DNA from: Catenaria anguillulae PL171
Taxonomy: Eukaryota; Blastocladiomycota; Blastocladiomycetes; Blastocladiales; Catenariaceae
Reading direction: 5' to 3'
Length of the DNA: 64,000 bases
Assembly: GCA_002102555.1 (NCBI GenBank)
Contig: MCFL01000062.1
Coordinates: 1-64,000 of the forward strand
This document shows positions 32,651-44,831 of this stretch, piece after piece (within the stretch, counting starts at the first letter, position 1; each line of letters begins with the position of its first letter). The notes under the pieces are model-generated. The model did not search any database. It saw only the letters and a list, made by a program, of their open reading frames with translations, and was not told the DNA's origin. Both the position numbers and the translations under genes were made by a program.

Positions 32651-34713
32651 ATGCATTCACCACCAACTGCCCACTCGCGGACCGTGGTGCTCGCCGTCTT
32701 GGCAGCCGTCGCCCTGGCCATTTTGTCGGCTTCAACCGCCCACGCTGCTCCCCAAGTCCAGATCCCAAGCATTCCTAACTTGCCGCTGCCTGGCAACGGC
32801 AACAATAATGGCGGCAACAACGGCGGCAACAACGGCGGCGGTAACAACGGCAACTCACCTGCTCCCTCGCAGCCTCGCGAGGACGAGTGTGAAACCAAGG
32901 GCAAGTGTGTTCCGCCCGGCAAGTCAAAGACATGCATTGTACCTTCATCCCAGTGGCGATTCAGGGGTACATATAGGTCTCTCACCGAACATAGTGTTTG
33001 TCGTTCGCAACTTGCTCACTCATTATCCATTGCCGCACTGTCGTTTCGCTCAGGTTTCAAGAATGCCTACCTCCCCGTCGACGTCAGTCCTTACTTCAAG
33101 GACCGTTTCGACGCTTTTGACGCAAGCACATTCCCGCGCGAACTCCGCAACGCATCGGATCTCATGGAGCTTTGGGGCAACAAGCCTTGGTCCTACTTTG
33201 GCGCTCAATGGAAGGAATTCAACCGCAAACAAGCAGGATGCGAATTGCCGACCCAGCGGTACTATTTCACGTGGGCCATTATCGACATGTTCGAGTACTT
33301 CCAGTCCAAGGGCGACCATTGTGCTTCGGGGGCAAACCTGCAGGTCTGTGCCGATACTCTTGACAAGCGCGCTGAGCGGGTCATGGAGGATATCAAGAAC
33401 AAGACATTGTGCACCGGCCCGAAAGAGTACGAGGAGGCGGCAAACAAGTATGTGCAAAGGCTCAAGACCCATCCGTTCCGCTCAACGTCCTCGGGCTCGT
33501 GCATTAATGGGGCCGAGGCAGAGAGGGATTTGAACAAGTGCGGGTTTTACACCGAGTTTGCCGCTTGCCAATTCAAAGACGGCTGCCCGGATATCGATTC
33601 TGATTTGGCAAAGCGATGCCCCAAGGTTCTTGCCGAGTACGCTCATGCCCATCTCTTCCCATCGCTTTCAGTAGTGATCCTTAACTCATCGTCCCTCACA
33701 ACCCACACCCGCTTTCTCGGATCTTTCTACCTAGTTTCCGCGCCGCCTACTCAATCGCCGAAAAGGAGCAAGAGGCCGCCAATGGCTCCACAAGCTCCAA
33801 CAAAGGCCTCATTGCTGGCGTGGTCATTGGCATCGTTGCGTTTGCCATCGTCATTGGTCTTTGCATGCTCAAGCGCACGCGTGTCAAGTCGTCCAATCTC
33901 AAGGAAACGCTCGGCCGCATGACCTTTGGCCGCACCTTTGGCCGCCAGCAATCTCAGTCCAATGTGAATTCGCAGCCGCCGCCCCAAATCCATTTCGCCA
34001 ACTCGACTTCCGCCGCCGCCACCCCTACCATGATGCAGCAGCCTCAGCACTATCAACAGCAGCAGGATGCCGCACACCTGATTCCCCAGGAGCAACCGCC
34101 TGCGCACAAGCAACCGTCGCCCATGGCCTCTCCGCACTTTTCGCCGCGCGTATCGTCGTCGCCCGCCCCTGCCACACCCATGGCCGGTGCTCCGCTCGCT
34201 GCAGGCGCTGCCGCCGCAGGCATCGTTTACGTTGACGAATACGGCCGCCCCGTGTCACCCATCATGTCGCCCACGTCTGGTCCTATGGTGACCCCGATCG
34301 CTACCCAACCCGCATATCTTGGCACCGGCCAACAATACCAGCAGCAGCATGCCAACCACCAATCCGCACACGACCATAGCAACAGCGTCCTGACGCCAGC
34401 CGCGTCGACGGCCGCCCTCGTTGCCCCCACTGCCTCGGACGCGGCCGACGCCCAGCAGATGCTGACAACGACAACGTCGACACAAGTCGACACGCATACG
34501 CACACGACGCACCAGTCGCAAGTGCATCATCAAGTGCACGAAGAGACATATGTGACGACCACGACAGCCGTCGAGGAGTTTGTCGTGTACATTGACGAGA
34601 ATGGCAATCCGTGTGACGAGCAAGGCAACCCGTTGCCTGAGACCATGCCAGAGGTCATGGCCATGCGGGCAGCGCAGAGGGGCGAGGCGGGTGTTAGCAT
34701 GGGAACTCGGTAG
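32651..34713 (+). CDS. Cys-rich type I membrane protein, unrecognised family, member A
   Basis: Three exons, 32651-32966, 33054-33636 and 33735-34713, give 625 residues. A signal peptide (residues 1-33) is followed by an Asn/Gly-rich linker, then a Cys-rich ectodomain of about 230 residues shared with member B: KCVPPGKSKTC, SPYFKDRFDAF, KPWSYFG, WKEFNRKQAGCELP, DKRAERV, KNKTLC, YVQRLKTHPFRST, FAACQFKDGC. A single membrane helix (GLIAGVVIGIVAFAIVIGLCM) near residue 330 leads to a Gln/Pro/Ala/Thr-rich cytosolic tail that ends in EEFVVYIDENGNPCDEQGN and PEVMAMRAA, also shared with member B. I do not recognise the domain. Spacing of conserved Cys suggests a disulfide-bonded extracellular module; adhesion or sensing is only a guess. 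Confidence 0.85.
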
Positions 34714-36323
34714 AGAATGGGAGTCGGTGGATCGGTGAGGTTTTGTTTGTTATTGCCATGATTGTTGTCAAGTAGTTGTCGCTTCGCACGCAGTTGTTTG
34801 TATCCGTTCCATTTGTGTGATTGTTATAGTACACAACCCTCGCATTTCTTGCTTCATTTGCTTGCGTTTGCCTTTCATTGTCCAATATTGTGCCGTGCTG
34901 CCACCGGCTGCCTGTGAAGCAATTGAGACTACGGAGCGAGCAAATGAGAAAAGACAACCTCCTCTCAAAGCACTCATTTCAGAAGACAGAGCAAATCGTG
35001 GGCGGTAACAGGGACTACATGTACCAGGGGTACCCCTGCATGTACCGACAGGGATGCGAGAAGGTTATGTAGGCCTGCGCACGACAATGCAAGTATACCG
35101 GTATCCCGCGGTTGCCAGCAACGATAAGGTGCGAAGAAGCCTGAATCAATCCTCAATCCCTCGTACACTGCTCCATTCTGCAAGGTCCAAAGGTCCAAAG
35201 GCAAGTCAAGCACCGAAGACAACTTGAGAGAACAAGGCGGACGCGATCAAAGTGTGCTACGACCCAGTGATCTCCCGAACCGTTCCCCAATCCGACGTGC
35301 ACTTGACCGACACCCCACGGGCATCGAAATATATCTGACAGGCCCCTTAAACGCCCGGTATATTCCACGACTTCGTCATGTCTACAATTCTTTCCAAACT
35401 CTCGGCCACCGAGTGCGCCGCCATGTCCTGCGGGAGCGTCCGCAAACAGCGCGAGCAGCACTCGCAGTCGGCCCAACAATCGAGTTCCCAACTTACGTTG
35501 TCGCGCAGTTCATTGCGCACCGCCTCTTCGTCCGTGTCGTCTGCGTCGCCAGAGCCCACAGTGACGGCCAAGGTGCTGCCCATCGTCTCCCCATAAGCTC
35601 AGACGCTTGAACCATCTCTGCCACCCAAGACTGACACTCTTGCGAGTATCACCATCAAGAGCAATGTTTCCGACGGAGAAACGGTCGCTCACCGCAGGTT
35701 ATCCTTGATCATTCACACATTTGCTTGCCTGACGTGCCACTGACGATTTACGCTGTTGCTACTGCCATCGGCCGTCAAAGGGCCGTAACCAGGTGCGCCA
35801 CCAACGTAATTTGCTCATTGGCCCGACATGCGTCAAGATATGAGTCGAACACTTACAACAAGAAGCCTTTGTCTTCGCGATTCGGCCCTCAAGAAAAGTG
35901 CTGATCGCGTTTGTCTCAGGAGATCACTGTTCAATATCGCTTTGGCTTCGAGAGACAAACACTCCAGCCTCCAGCCACAGTGCTATTGATTTCGTCCAAG
36001 TGACAAGAGAGGCTGGGGTAGCCAACACACTGCAAATTCCAAAATCAAAGGCTCGGTCCAATGAAGTGGACAAAAGAAACGGCGCTCCGGATCCGCTGCC
36101 TCCTGCCCGAACTTGGTCCTCGCTCCCTCCCAGTCTCCGTCTCACGTTCAGGCCCACCAGACCTTTGCCGACAGCCACCCGCCCTGCGATCGGATTCCCA
36201 AATAGAATTGAATCCCTAGACGTCATAGACACAGACATACCCGACCTGGCATTTGCTTGCGCCTCTCCCTTACTTCTCGATTGTGGCCTTGCCTGCCGTT
36301 CGCCAACAACAACAACAACCGTG
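34714..36323. other. 1.6-kb region between the two Cys-rich membrane protein genes
   Basis: Mostly without a convincing gene. The only coding-like part is at 35347-35596, described separately. The frame of the next gene stays open back to 35898 but has no ATG there and no conserved residues, so it is taken as 5' leader. This gap could hold the regulatory DNA of the large downstream gene. Confidence 0.4.
35347..35583 (-). CDS. Possible small two-exon gene, hypothetical
   Basis: On the minus strand ATG 35583 opens an acidic peptide (MGSTLAVTVGSGDADD...) with a consensus donor GTAAGT after LRDN and an acceptor CCCGCAG 69 bases later; the joined product is about 55 residues ending SWNIPGV. Codon choice is good. 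The 72-residue plus-strand frame 35378-35596 (MSTILSKLSATEC...) overlaps it and is also codon-plausible, so at most one is likely real. No family is recognised. Confidence 0.3.
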   Translation of the reverse strand: MGSTLAVTVGSGDADDTDEEAVRNELRDNVSWELDCWADCECCSRCLRTLPQDMAAHSVAESLERIVDMTKSWNIPGV

Positions 36324-39300
36324 ATGCCGGCCCGCAACGCTCACGCTCGGCCTCACCATTACCCGCTGCTTGTGGCGCTTGCGGCGCTCGCGGGTCTCGA
36401 GCTTTCGTCGTCCCATGTCGCCGCAGCGCCAACCTACACCAAACCCCAGCCGGTACCGGTTCCTGGAGGCAGCCACACAAAGCCCCCTCGGCCGGATCCC
36501 AACAACCCAGGCACCGGCACCATCCCGCCCTCGCTTCCCTCAGATCCAAGCAACCCGAACCAGCCGCCCAACCACGGATCAACGCCTCCCAACCCTTCGC
36601 AGCCCGGCAACCCAAACAATGGCTCGCCAGGCAATGGTGGTTCACCGCCTGCCGATGGTTCAACTCCCGGAAGCCCTGGCAACCCCTCAAACGGCGGCGG
36701 AAGTAACGGTGGCGGCTCTCCTGGCTCGCCAGGAAACGGGAGCGGCGGTGGCGGTGGCGGTGGATCAGGCACCAATCGGCCGCCGAGGGATGACCCTGTT
36801 GCCAAGCTTCCCGAATGTGCTGCCAACGGTGGCAAGTGCGTTCCGCCGGGGAAAAATTCGACCTGCATTGTCGTCTCGTCCGAGCCCAAGCTCAAGGAAT
36901 TCATCAACGTGTTCTTGCCACTTGACCTCAGCCCATACTTCAAGGACCGCTTTGACTCTTTCAAACCCGACACGTTTCCCAAGCAGATTACCAAGGCTGC
37001 CGACGTTTGGGATTTGTTTGGTAACAAGCCGTACTCGTACTTTGGCAATGGCTGGAAAGAGTTCAACCGCAAGCAGGCCGGCTGCGAGTTGCCGTTGCAG
37101 CAGTACTATTTGACGTGGGCCGTTGTCGACATGGTCGAATTCTTTCAGTCCAAGTCAGATCCGTGTACTGCTGGTGTGCGAATGGATATTTGCGCCGAGA
37201 CGTTTGACAAGCGTGCGGATCGTGTGGTCGAGGACTTCAAAAACAAGACGCTGTGTGCCGTGGGTCCCAAGGATGCGGACGAGCTGTCGAAAAAGTATGT
37301 CCAGCGGCTGCGGACGCATCCCTTCCGCTCGACCAATGCCTCGGTTTGCCTCAGTGGGGCTCTCATTGAGGGCCAGTTCCAGAAGTGCGGGTACGTCCAT
37401 CATCATGTTCTTCTCCTGCTTCCAATCAGTCGTTTTTGGGGACTAATAGACCTGATTCGCTTTGCCCACCTCTCCGGGTGTCCAGCTATTTCAACGATTT
37501 CGCAGCTTGCAACTTCAAGGATTCGTGCAAAGAACTTGATTCCAACATTGCTCCTCGGTGCCCAAAGATCCTCGAAGAGTACGCCTGATTCAACCCAATC
37601 CACATGCGCTCACCAGCTCACCTCCTTTTCCCGTTTTCCGACAGTTTCCGTGCCACCTACAACATCACGGGCATTGCCACCGGTGCAACCGATGGGTCAA
37701 ACTCGTCGTCTTCCAGCGGCATGTCAAGTTCGGTGATTGCAGCCATTGTTGCAGCCGTCATTGCTGCAATGCTCGTCACTTTCTTCCTCTGGAGGCGCTC
37801 AAACACTCGCACAGGTGGCTCGACAACCGAAAAGGAGGTCGTTCCCGATTCGCAAACGCCAGGAACCGGGTCTTCTTCGTCGGTTGCATACGGGTCCACT
37901 GCGCCTGCCGCTGGTTCCGGCACGGCGGCTGCAGCCGTTGCAGTCGGCGCTGGAGCGGGCTCCACTGCTGCTGCCGCAAATGGGGCTACGGCTGGTCAAA
38001 CCGAACAGCAACAGCAATCGGGATCGTACGCCAACGCCTCAACCTCGGCATCTGCCTTGCAAACCCAGTATGGAGGTGGCTACTCCTCGTCCCAATCTGC
38101 CTCATCCACTGGCCATGGCACTGCAATCTCCAGTGCGGCAATTGGAGCTGCCATCGTCGCCGGATCGGTGGCCACTGCTGGTGCCGCCACGTCTGCTACT
38201 AACAACAATGGCAAGACTTCATCGGCTACCCAACAAGCTTCTACGTCCTCTTCGTACTCTGGTTCCGGTGCGGCTGGTCAGCAGTCCACCACGGCCACTG
38301 CTCAATACTTGTCGACGACGACCGCATCTAGTCAAAATGTTGGCGGTGTGACTGTTGGCGCTGCTCAGTCTGGCGCAGCAGTTTCATCCTCGGCAACAAC
38401 CGCAGTCACACACAGTCATTCAGCCGCAGCAGCATCAAACACGATTGGCGACCAATACCAACACGCCATCACGGCCATTGGCCTCTCAACCGCCGCCGCT
38501 GTCGCCGCTGGCGCTGTTGCAACTTCCTCGTCGACCTCAACCTCGACCTCGGCCCACCATGGCCACGCTACCGCCTCTGCCACCAACAATCAGCAAAAGT
38601 CCTCGTCGCCCGTCATCTCGACCCACTCTCACCTCTCACACGCGACCGGGACCAGTGGCGCTCAAACCTACTACCACAACCACGGTGAGGAGACACACTT
38701 GACGACTGCCTCAGGTGTCATGGAGTACGAGAATGTGATCTCCCAAACGGCGGGTGGGAGCGCGATTCTGGGTGCAGCTGGTGCCGCCTATGGAGCACCC
38801 GGATCTTCCTCAAACAAGCAGGAACAGCAGAGTGTTTCATCGGGTTCGATGCAGGCGCTAGCCATTGGCCAGTCCATCTCGTCGTCGTCGGGCACGCTCT
38901 ACAAGCAATCCGAGTTTTACACCGGGTCCAAGATCACCACGTCGCAATCGGCCCAAGTTCAGCAGCAATCGACCCCGACTACACACTCTTCATCCTCCGC
39001 CCAACAGCAATCCAGTTCCAGTCTCGCAGGCGCTGCCCTCGTCACTGGATCTGCAACTGCAGCAGCCCTTTCGCTTGGCGGCTACAAGACGCAAACCCAG
39101 TCGTCGGCCGCCGCCGCCGCCACTCAAACAAGTGCTTCCACCAGCGGCTCCAACCAGCAGCAGTCAACCACGCTGTCGTCGTCGCAACATCAAGCAATTG
39201 ACGCAGGCAAGGTCTCCGAGACCACGTATATCACCACGACCACAACGAGTGGTACCAGCCACGCGGCTCCCGCCAAGATCTCAGCGTCATCGAGTGCACA

Positions 39301-41431
39301 TGAATCCGCGACTTCGTCGTCGCAAGAATATCTACAAGGACACGCTCATTCCGCCTCTGGTTCCGCCGCTGCCGCCGGCTCTCATTCCTCGGCCAAGATC
39401 ACGTCCGCCTCATCCTCGTCCTCGTCGACTGCTTCGGGTCTGGCGATCGCTGGTGGTGCAGCCCTCGCTACCGCTGCTGCTGGCGCGGCCGTGGCCGTTA
39501 CCGGCTCCAAGGTCCATTCGTCCTCTTCGTCGACCGCATCTCAACAGCAACAGTCAGTCATCAATGCGGGTAACGTTCAGTCATCTTCCGCAACCTCATC
39601 GGGTTCAAAGACCGAAATCACGACCACCGAAACGCGGTACGAGTATGAGACAGTTGAGTACGAGGAAGTTGATGCCGCTGGCGCAAATGCCTCCCATGCA
39701 GTTCAATCCGTCGCCACTGCGGGTGATGCGGCCTCGGGTGCTCTCGTCTCAAACTCCAACGTGCAGCCGTCGTCGTCGTCGTCCTCTTCGCATGCGTCCC
39801 AACAGCAGCATCATTCGTCGGCCGCAGCCGGCAAGGTCCAGTCTTTGGCCGCCTCTGCATCCAAGACCGAGGTTTCCACGACCGAGACCCGCTACGAGTA
39901 CGAAACGATCGAGTACGAGGAATCGACTTCCAGCGGTGCAGGAGCCGGTGCTCAGGCCCTCCTGGTTGGCGGCGCAGCGGCAGCGGCGGCTGGTGTGGGA
40001 GCTGCAGGCTCCAAGATTCAATCTTCACTCTCATTGAGCGGCACTGCCACTGCTGGCGCCAAAGCGCAAGCGTCATCCACTGAGACCACGACGACTGAAA
40101 CTCGTTACGAGTACGAGACCGTCGAGACAGTCTCGGGTGGTAACGGCCAGGCCGCCATCGTGTTGGGCGGTGCTGCCGCCTCGGGAGCAATTGGCTCGGC
40201 TGGGTCCAAGGTTCAATCGTCAAGTTCCTCGACAGCGTCGTCGTCCAAGACTGGAGGTGCGAAGACCGAGACGCGCTACGAATACGAAACAATCGAGTAT
40301 CAAGTCCCGGCTGCTTCCTCCGGCGCGGCCGCTGCGAATGGTCAAGTCGTTGCTGTTTCTGGTGAGGCCGCAGCTGCAGCATTGGGATCTCAAATGCATG
40401 TTGTTTCCGGCGCGACCGGTGGCGGTGCTGCATACCAGTCGTCAGCTGCTACCGGTGCGTCCGGTGCTTCGCAGCTGATCACAAGCTCGAGCTCGTCGTC
40501 GTCGGCTGCCGCTGCTCAGCAAGTGTTGTCGTCATCCACTGCTACCGAGCAAACTCAAGCCGAAGTGCAAACCGTGTCGGGCGGCAAGACCACCACCACG
40601 TACTACACCACAACCTACACGAGCGAGCCTGTTGTCACCACGACGACCACTTACACGACCGAGCCCGTCGTCACCACGTACACAACCCAGCCCACGGTTA
40701 CAACGTACACAACGACTCAGCCCACTGTCACCACGTACGCGTCGCAACCAACCGTGACACATTTCCGGACTTTGTCGTCAGCATCGTCTGGTGTCACGAG
40801 TGGATCCGCTGTCCTCGCAAACACCTCAGCCGCCATGTCCTCGGCTGGCACGTACAAGGCTCAGTCCGCCCAGGAGATCGTGGCCGCGCAAGGCATGGTT
40901 GTATCGGGCTCCCAATCTAGTGCAGTGATGCTTGGTGGTGCGTCTGCGCAGGGCGCTGCCGGCAAGATGCAAACCGTGACGACGACGACCACCACGACCA
41001 CGTCGTCGACTGGCTCGACCGGTGCTACCGTTTCCCAGCAGGAGGCGATTGTCGGCGGAACCAGTCAATCTCAATCCGTTTTCGTCTCCCAGTCGCAGTC
41101 CGGATCTTCGGCTTCGAGCGCTGTCGCTGCCACCGGCGCTGCCGCAATGGCCGCGGGAGCCATCCTCACCACTTCCGCGAGCTCTACGGCCGCCGTTGAG
41201 CAACAAGCCAAGAAGCCAGCGCAAATGACAACCAGCTCGAGTGTGCACGAGCAAGTCGAGACTCAACTTGTGACTGTGGAAGAGCTTGTCGAGGAGCAAG
41301 TGGAAGAATTCGTCGTGTATGTTGACGAGGATGGCAACCCTTGTGACGAATTTGGAAACTTGTTGCCCGAAACGCACCCCGAGGTCATGGCGATGCGTGC
41401 GGCCGAGGCGCGCGGGTCCGTGATGCATTAG
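36324..41431 (+). CDS. Cys-rich type I membrane protein with giant low-complexity cytosolic tail, family member B
   Basis: Three exons, 36324-37390, 37486-37578 and 37645-41431, give about 1,648 residues. Signal peptide at 1-35; a Pro/Asn/Gly-rich linker to about 160; then the Cys-rich domain shared with member A (KCVPPGKNSTC, SPYFKDRFDSF, KPYSYFG, WKEFNRKQAGCELP, KNKTLC, THPFRST, FAACNFKDSC). A membrane helix (SSVIAAIVAAVIAAMLVTFFL) near residue 415 is followed by about 1,200 residues dominated by Ser, Ala, Thr, Gln and Gly, with four copies of a TETRYEYET motif and a Thr/Tyr-rich TTYTTQPTVT block. The end (EEFVVYVDEDGNPCDEFGN, HPEVMAMRAA) matches member A. The last intron lies at the same codon position in both genes, showing common origin. 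Function unknown. Confidence 0.85.
39625..40305 (+). repeat. Four dispersed copies of an ETRYEYET(V/I)E peptide repeat
   Basis: Within the tail of member B, copies lie near 39625-39665, 39880-39920, 40094-40130 and 40264-40305. Each reads T-ETRYEYET-V/I-E, mostly followed by an acidic or Tyr-containing stretch, in otherwise Ser/Ala-rich sequence. Spacing is about 170-260 bases. The Tyr residues are the obvious conserved feature. Confidence 0.85.
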
Positions 41432-41851
41432 ATGGGAGTGTGTGTCGATTTTTTGGTGGATGTCGATGTGAATGTGTGTTGATATGTATTGTTGTGCGTG
41501 AAGGGCTTGTATCCACTTCCCTTGACCGTAGACTTGTGTGTTTTGTTTCCCCCACTCTTTTCCGTTTCTTGACCTCTTGTTCTCTTCACCTTGGCTCAAT
41601 TCATTGTGTCACTGCGAAATACATCCCATCCATTGTGTACTTATTCGATGGCTCAACATGGAATGGGCAAAGGACTTGTATTTTTTATCAATAGCAGGAA
41701 AATGAGAACAAAGACGGCAAAATCGAATGGCTCGACAAATGAAAGACTTGAAACAAGTGTACAGGATGCAAACTGAGCAAATGATACACAAAAATCACAG
41801 AGGTATACAGTACAGAGCCGCTCTGGCTCACGCTCGCAATCGGTTAATCAC
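41432..41851. other. Convergent gap between member B and the subtilase gene
   Basis: AT-richer 3' flanks of two converging genes. No gene, tRNA or repeat seen. Confidence 0.5.
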
Positions 41852-44831
41852 TCAATACCGACCCTGATATGCCGGCCGCTGCCCACCAGGATGCCCCTGC
41901 CCTGGTCCCGGCCGAGGCCGCTGCGGGCGCTGTCCATACTCAACCTGGTCCGACGACAAGGGTCCGCGCGGTGGCGGCGGCCCACGGGATTGGTACGACT
42001 GCGGGTGCTGCTGAGGCGGTGCACTCAAGTTGCGCTCGTCGGCGGGGGTGCCGGTCCGCCCGTCAAATTCACCGCGGTTCCAGTCGTAGCCGCGAGGCTG
42101 GTATCCACCGCGGGGGGGTTCGTTGTACCCGCCGTTGTTTCCGCCGCCGCCATAGTATCCACGATCATCGGATCGTCCACTTGCATAGCCACGGTCATCG
42201 GGCCGGCCACCACCGTATCCGTCGCGATCATGCGTCGCTGGCGGCGGCGGTGGTGCACCGTATCCTTGCTGGGCATGTGGCGGCGGGCCATACCCATGCT
42301 GCTGGGGCGAATACCGTGGATCCACGGGAGATCCAGGGCCCCTCACACCAACCTGCGACCCGTTGAGCGACCGCTGCGGCGGGTAGTACAAGGAATCGTT
42401 GGGCGACATTGGCCGCGGGTGCCCCCGGTCCGTCGGCGACATGGGCGGCGCGCCGCCAAATCCAGGCTGGCCCTGGCCGGGCGCCAACCCGGGCACGGTG
42501 CGTGCGCTCGTGCTGGGGCTCTTGCTAAACAGCTCGTTGTGTGCGGCTTGGCGCACGGCAGGGTCAAGGTGCTGGCCTGCGGTTGGTGATGATGCGGGGA
42601 ACGCAGCCTTTTCGCCAAAGTTGCGCAGGTTGAGTGTGCCGAGGGCCGGGCCGCCACCAATGACCTTGGGCCCGGACTTTCTGCGCGCTCTGCACCGGAA
42701 CCAACACGCAACGCCACATGTGAGTAGAACGGCACCCGTGATACCGCCAATCACGGCAATCATGCCGAGCAACTTGTTCTTTTCGCTGGCCGCGTGCGCT
42801 GTGTCGAATGTGAATGCCGCAGTAATGGTATCGCGCTCGAGCGGCAGGTGGGCAGCTTTCTTGAGGTTCTGCTTGTCGACGACGCCTTCGATTTCTTCGA
42901 CGCGGTCGACAGAGAAAGATGTCATGAGAAGATCCTTGACTTGGCCGGGCGAAAGTTGCTTGCCGCCGTATTTGTCAAAGAGGTGGGCGACGATGCCAGA
43001 GACAAAGGGGGCGGCCTGCGATGTGCCGCGCTTCGATTCATACACATTTGTGGGCTTGTTCGACGTGGACTACACCGCCGCGATACAGAGAAAACGAGGT
43101 AACAGTGAGCTAACGGGTTGGAAACATCGGAAAAGACTGACTTTGGTTGACGTACCCAGATGTCAGAGCCGGGTGCGTACACATGAACACATTGGCCAAA
43201 GTTGGAGTAGTCAACCGCGCGGGTGATCCTAGACATATGCAACACAAGCCAAGTGTCAAATTACTTGAAATCCTATGGATCGGAACATCAGACGCGGATG
43301 TGTACCTCGAGTTTTCGTCATAAGTGGCACCAAAGTACCTTGCCAATGCGCCAACCACAATGATATCCTGCACATCGGCCATTGGCGAACACTTGTTGGA
43401 TTTGTTATTCCCAGCAGCGACCACGACTGGCACCTGCAACCGCTGCGTGTACTCGTTGAGCATGTCATTCAACGCCTGCGACTTCGGAAACTCGCCATCC
43501 TCCTTGAGCGCCGGACCCAGCGACATACTCAATACGGCCGGCCGTTGAATCTTGCCTGCAAGGTCAGAAAGCGCTTGTAAGATATCGGCATTGGCAGCCT
43601 CACCGGGCAATTCGGTTCCGTCGGGGCGTGTCTTCGGGCAACCAATCACACGCAGCATGTGGACCTGCGCTTCCGGCGCAACACCCGTGACGGCGCCCGA
43701 AATGATGCCCGAGACGTGTGTGCCGTGGCCAGAGCAGTCGGCGCCCTTGGCGATGTCGCCAGAGGCCGTGACGGATTGGGCGACAAAGTCGGTTTTGGGT
43801 TTGGTTTTGAAATCGGGGTGTGATGATTCGACTGCATTTGTACAAATGGTTGGCGCATTGTCAGATCTTCGCGGTGACTGCAGCCTTTGGGGGAAAGGAA
43901 TGAGAGAAACGAACCGCCAGAGTCGAGAACGTAGACATGCGCCGACTTGCCCGTGTACTCAAAGGAGAAACTTGAAAAAAGCGGTGAAATAGATCCAGAA
44001 TCAGTTGAGTCTAAAAGCAGTTTAAGCCAATAATGGAAAAAACGTACCGATCATTCTTGACTCCGTCAATCAAGTCCAATCCCCACAACTGAAATCCAGA
44101 CGGGGCATTACTTGGCGTCTTGATTTCGCGGTGCTGTGCCGTGTATTTTGCCACCTTTTGCGGGTCAACAAACTCGGGCTTGGGGAAGGCGGGCACACTG
44201 GTTTGCTGGGTTGGCGCGGGTCCCGCAGCGGGTTGCGTGCGGTTCCCGCCACCGCCGACGGGCGATTGCTGAGGAGCAGCAGGCGAAGCGGATGGCTGGG
44301 CACCCTGGCGCGGCACCGTGGGAGATGGCTGTGCTTGGTAGACGTATGACAGGGCGTCCTCTTCAATGTAACGCACACACGGCAGATGGTAGAGTTCGCA
44401 AGCAGGCAGGGAGGCGGGGAATGAAATGACGTGTGCGTGAATCAGGTCGAGCGAGTTGACGACTTTGCCGTCAAGGGCGGCGAGCAGTTGCGGCAGCTGC
44501 GATTGGACATTGGGGAACTTGCACTTTTCGGGCAACGTCTCAAAGGCGATGAAGTGGAAGCGGCGCTGCGTGCGGTGCTCGGGCGACGTCGAGCGGATGT
44601 TGAATGTTGGGGTGCAGGCACGTGGGTCGCCCGATTGCTGGAGCTGGCGCTTGTGGAGGAGGCGGGTAGAGAAGGTCGGGTCGTTGTGGGTGGCGTTGGC
44701 GAGCAGCGAGTAAAAGAGGTCTACATCCTTCTTGGCGTGGGCCACCGACACGATGCCACCGGGTGTGACAAGAGGAGGAGGGCCGACACCGCCAAGAGGG
44801 TGAAGAGCGAGAGGGGAGCTCTAGGGATCAT
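41852..44831 (-). CDS. Membrane-anchored subtilisin-like serine protease (peptidase S8, proteinase K type)
   Basis: Five exons fit: 44831-44048, 43970-43915, 43831-43306, 43228-43156, 43069-41852, about 885 residues. ATG 44831 starts a clear signal peptide (MIPRAPLSLFTLLAVSALLLL); right after it (about 44755-44775) the frame slips one base in a CACCCGG run, probably a lost C. A prodomain and a Pro/Gln-rich linker follow. The triad is complete: Asp in VYVLDSG, His in GHGTHVSG, Ser in GTSQAAPFVSG, with the oxyanion Asn in VAAGNN. After the catalytic domain comes a membrane helix (LLGMIAVIGGITGAVLLTCGV) and a cytosolic Pro/Gly/Tyr-rich tail with GYGAPPPPP-like repeats. Most fungal S8 proteases are secreted, so the anchor is notable. 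Confidence 0.85.

Noticed and set aside
35898-36323. 142-codon in-frame extension upstream of member B
   Set aside because: It starts with GTG, has no signal peptide or conserved residues, and the ATG at 36324 is followed at once by a good signal peptide.
38865-40433. Long Arg/Pro/Ser-rich frames on both strands (390 codons plus strand, 271 codons minus strand)
   Set aside because: They are shadows of the low-complexity Ser/Ala/Thr tail of member B; codon composition is that of the complementary or shifted frame.
41869-43226. Several plus-strand frames of 165-275 codons
   Set aside because: Antisense to the subtilase tail and catalytic domain, whose motifs are unambiguous.
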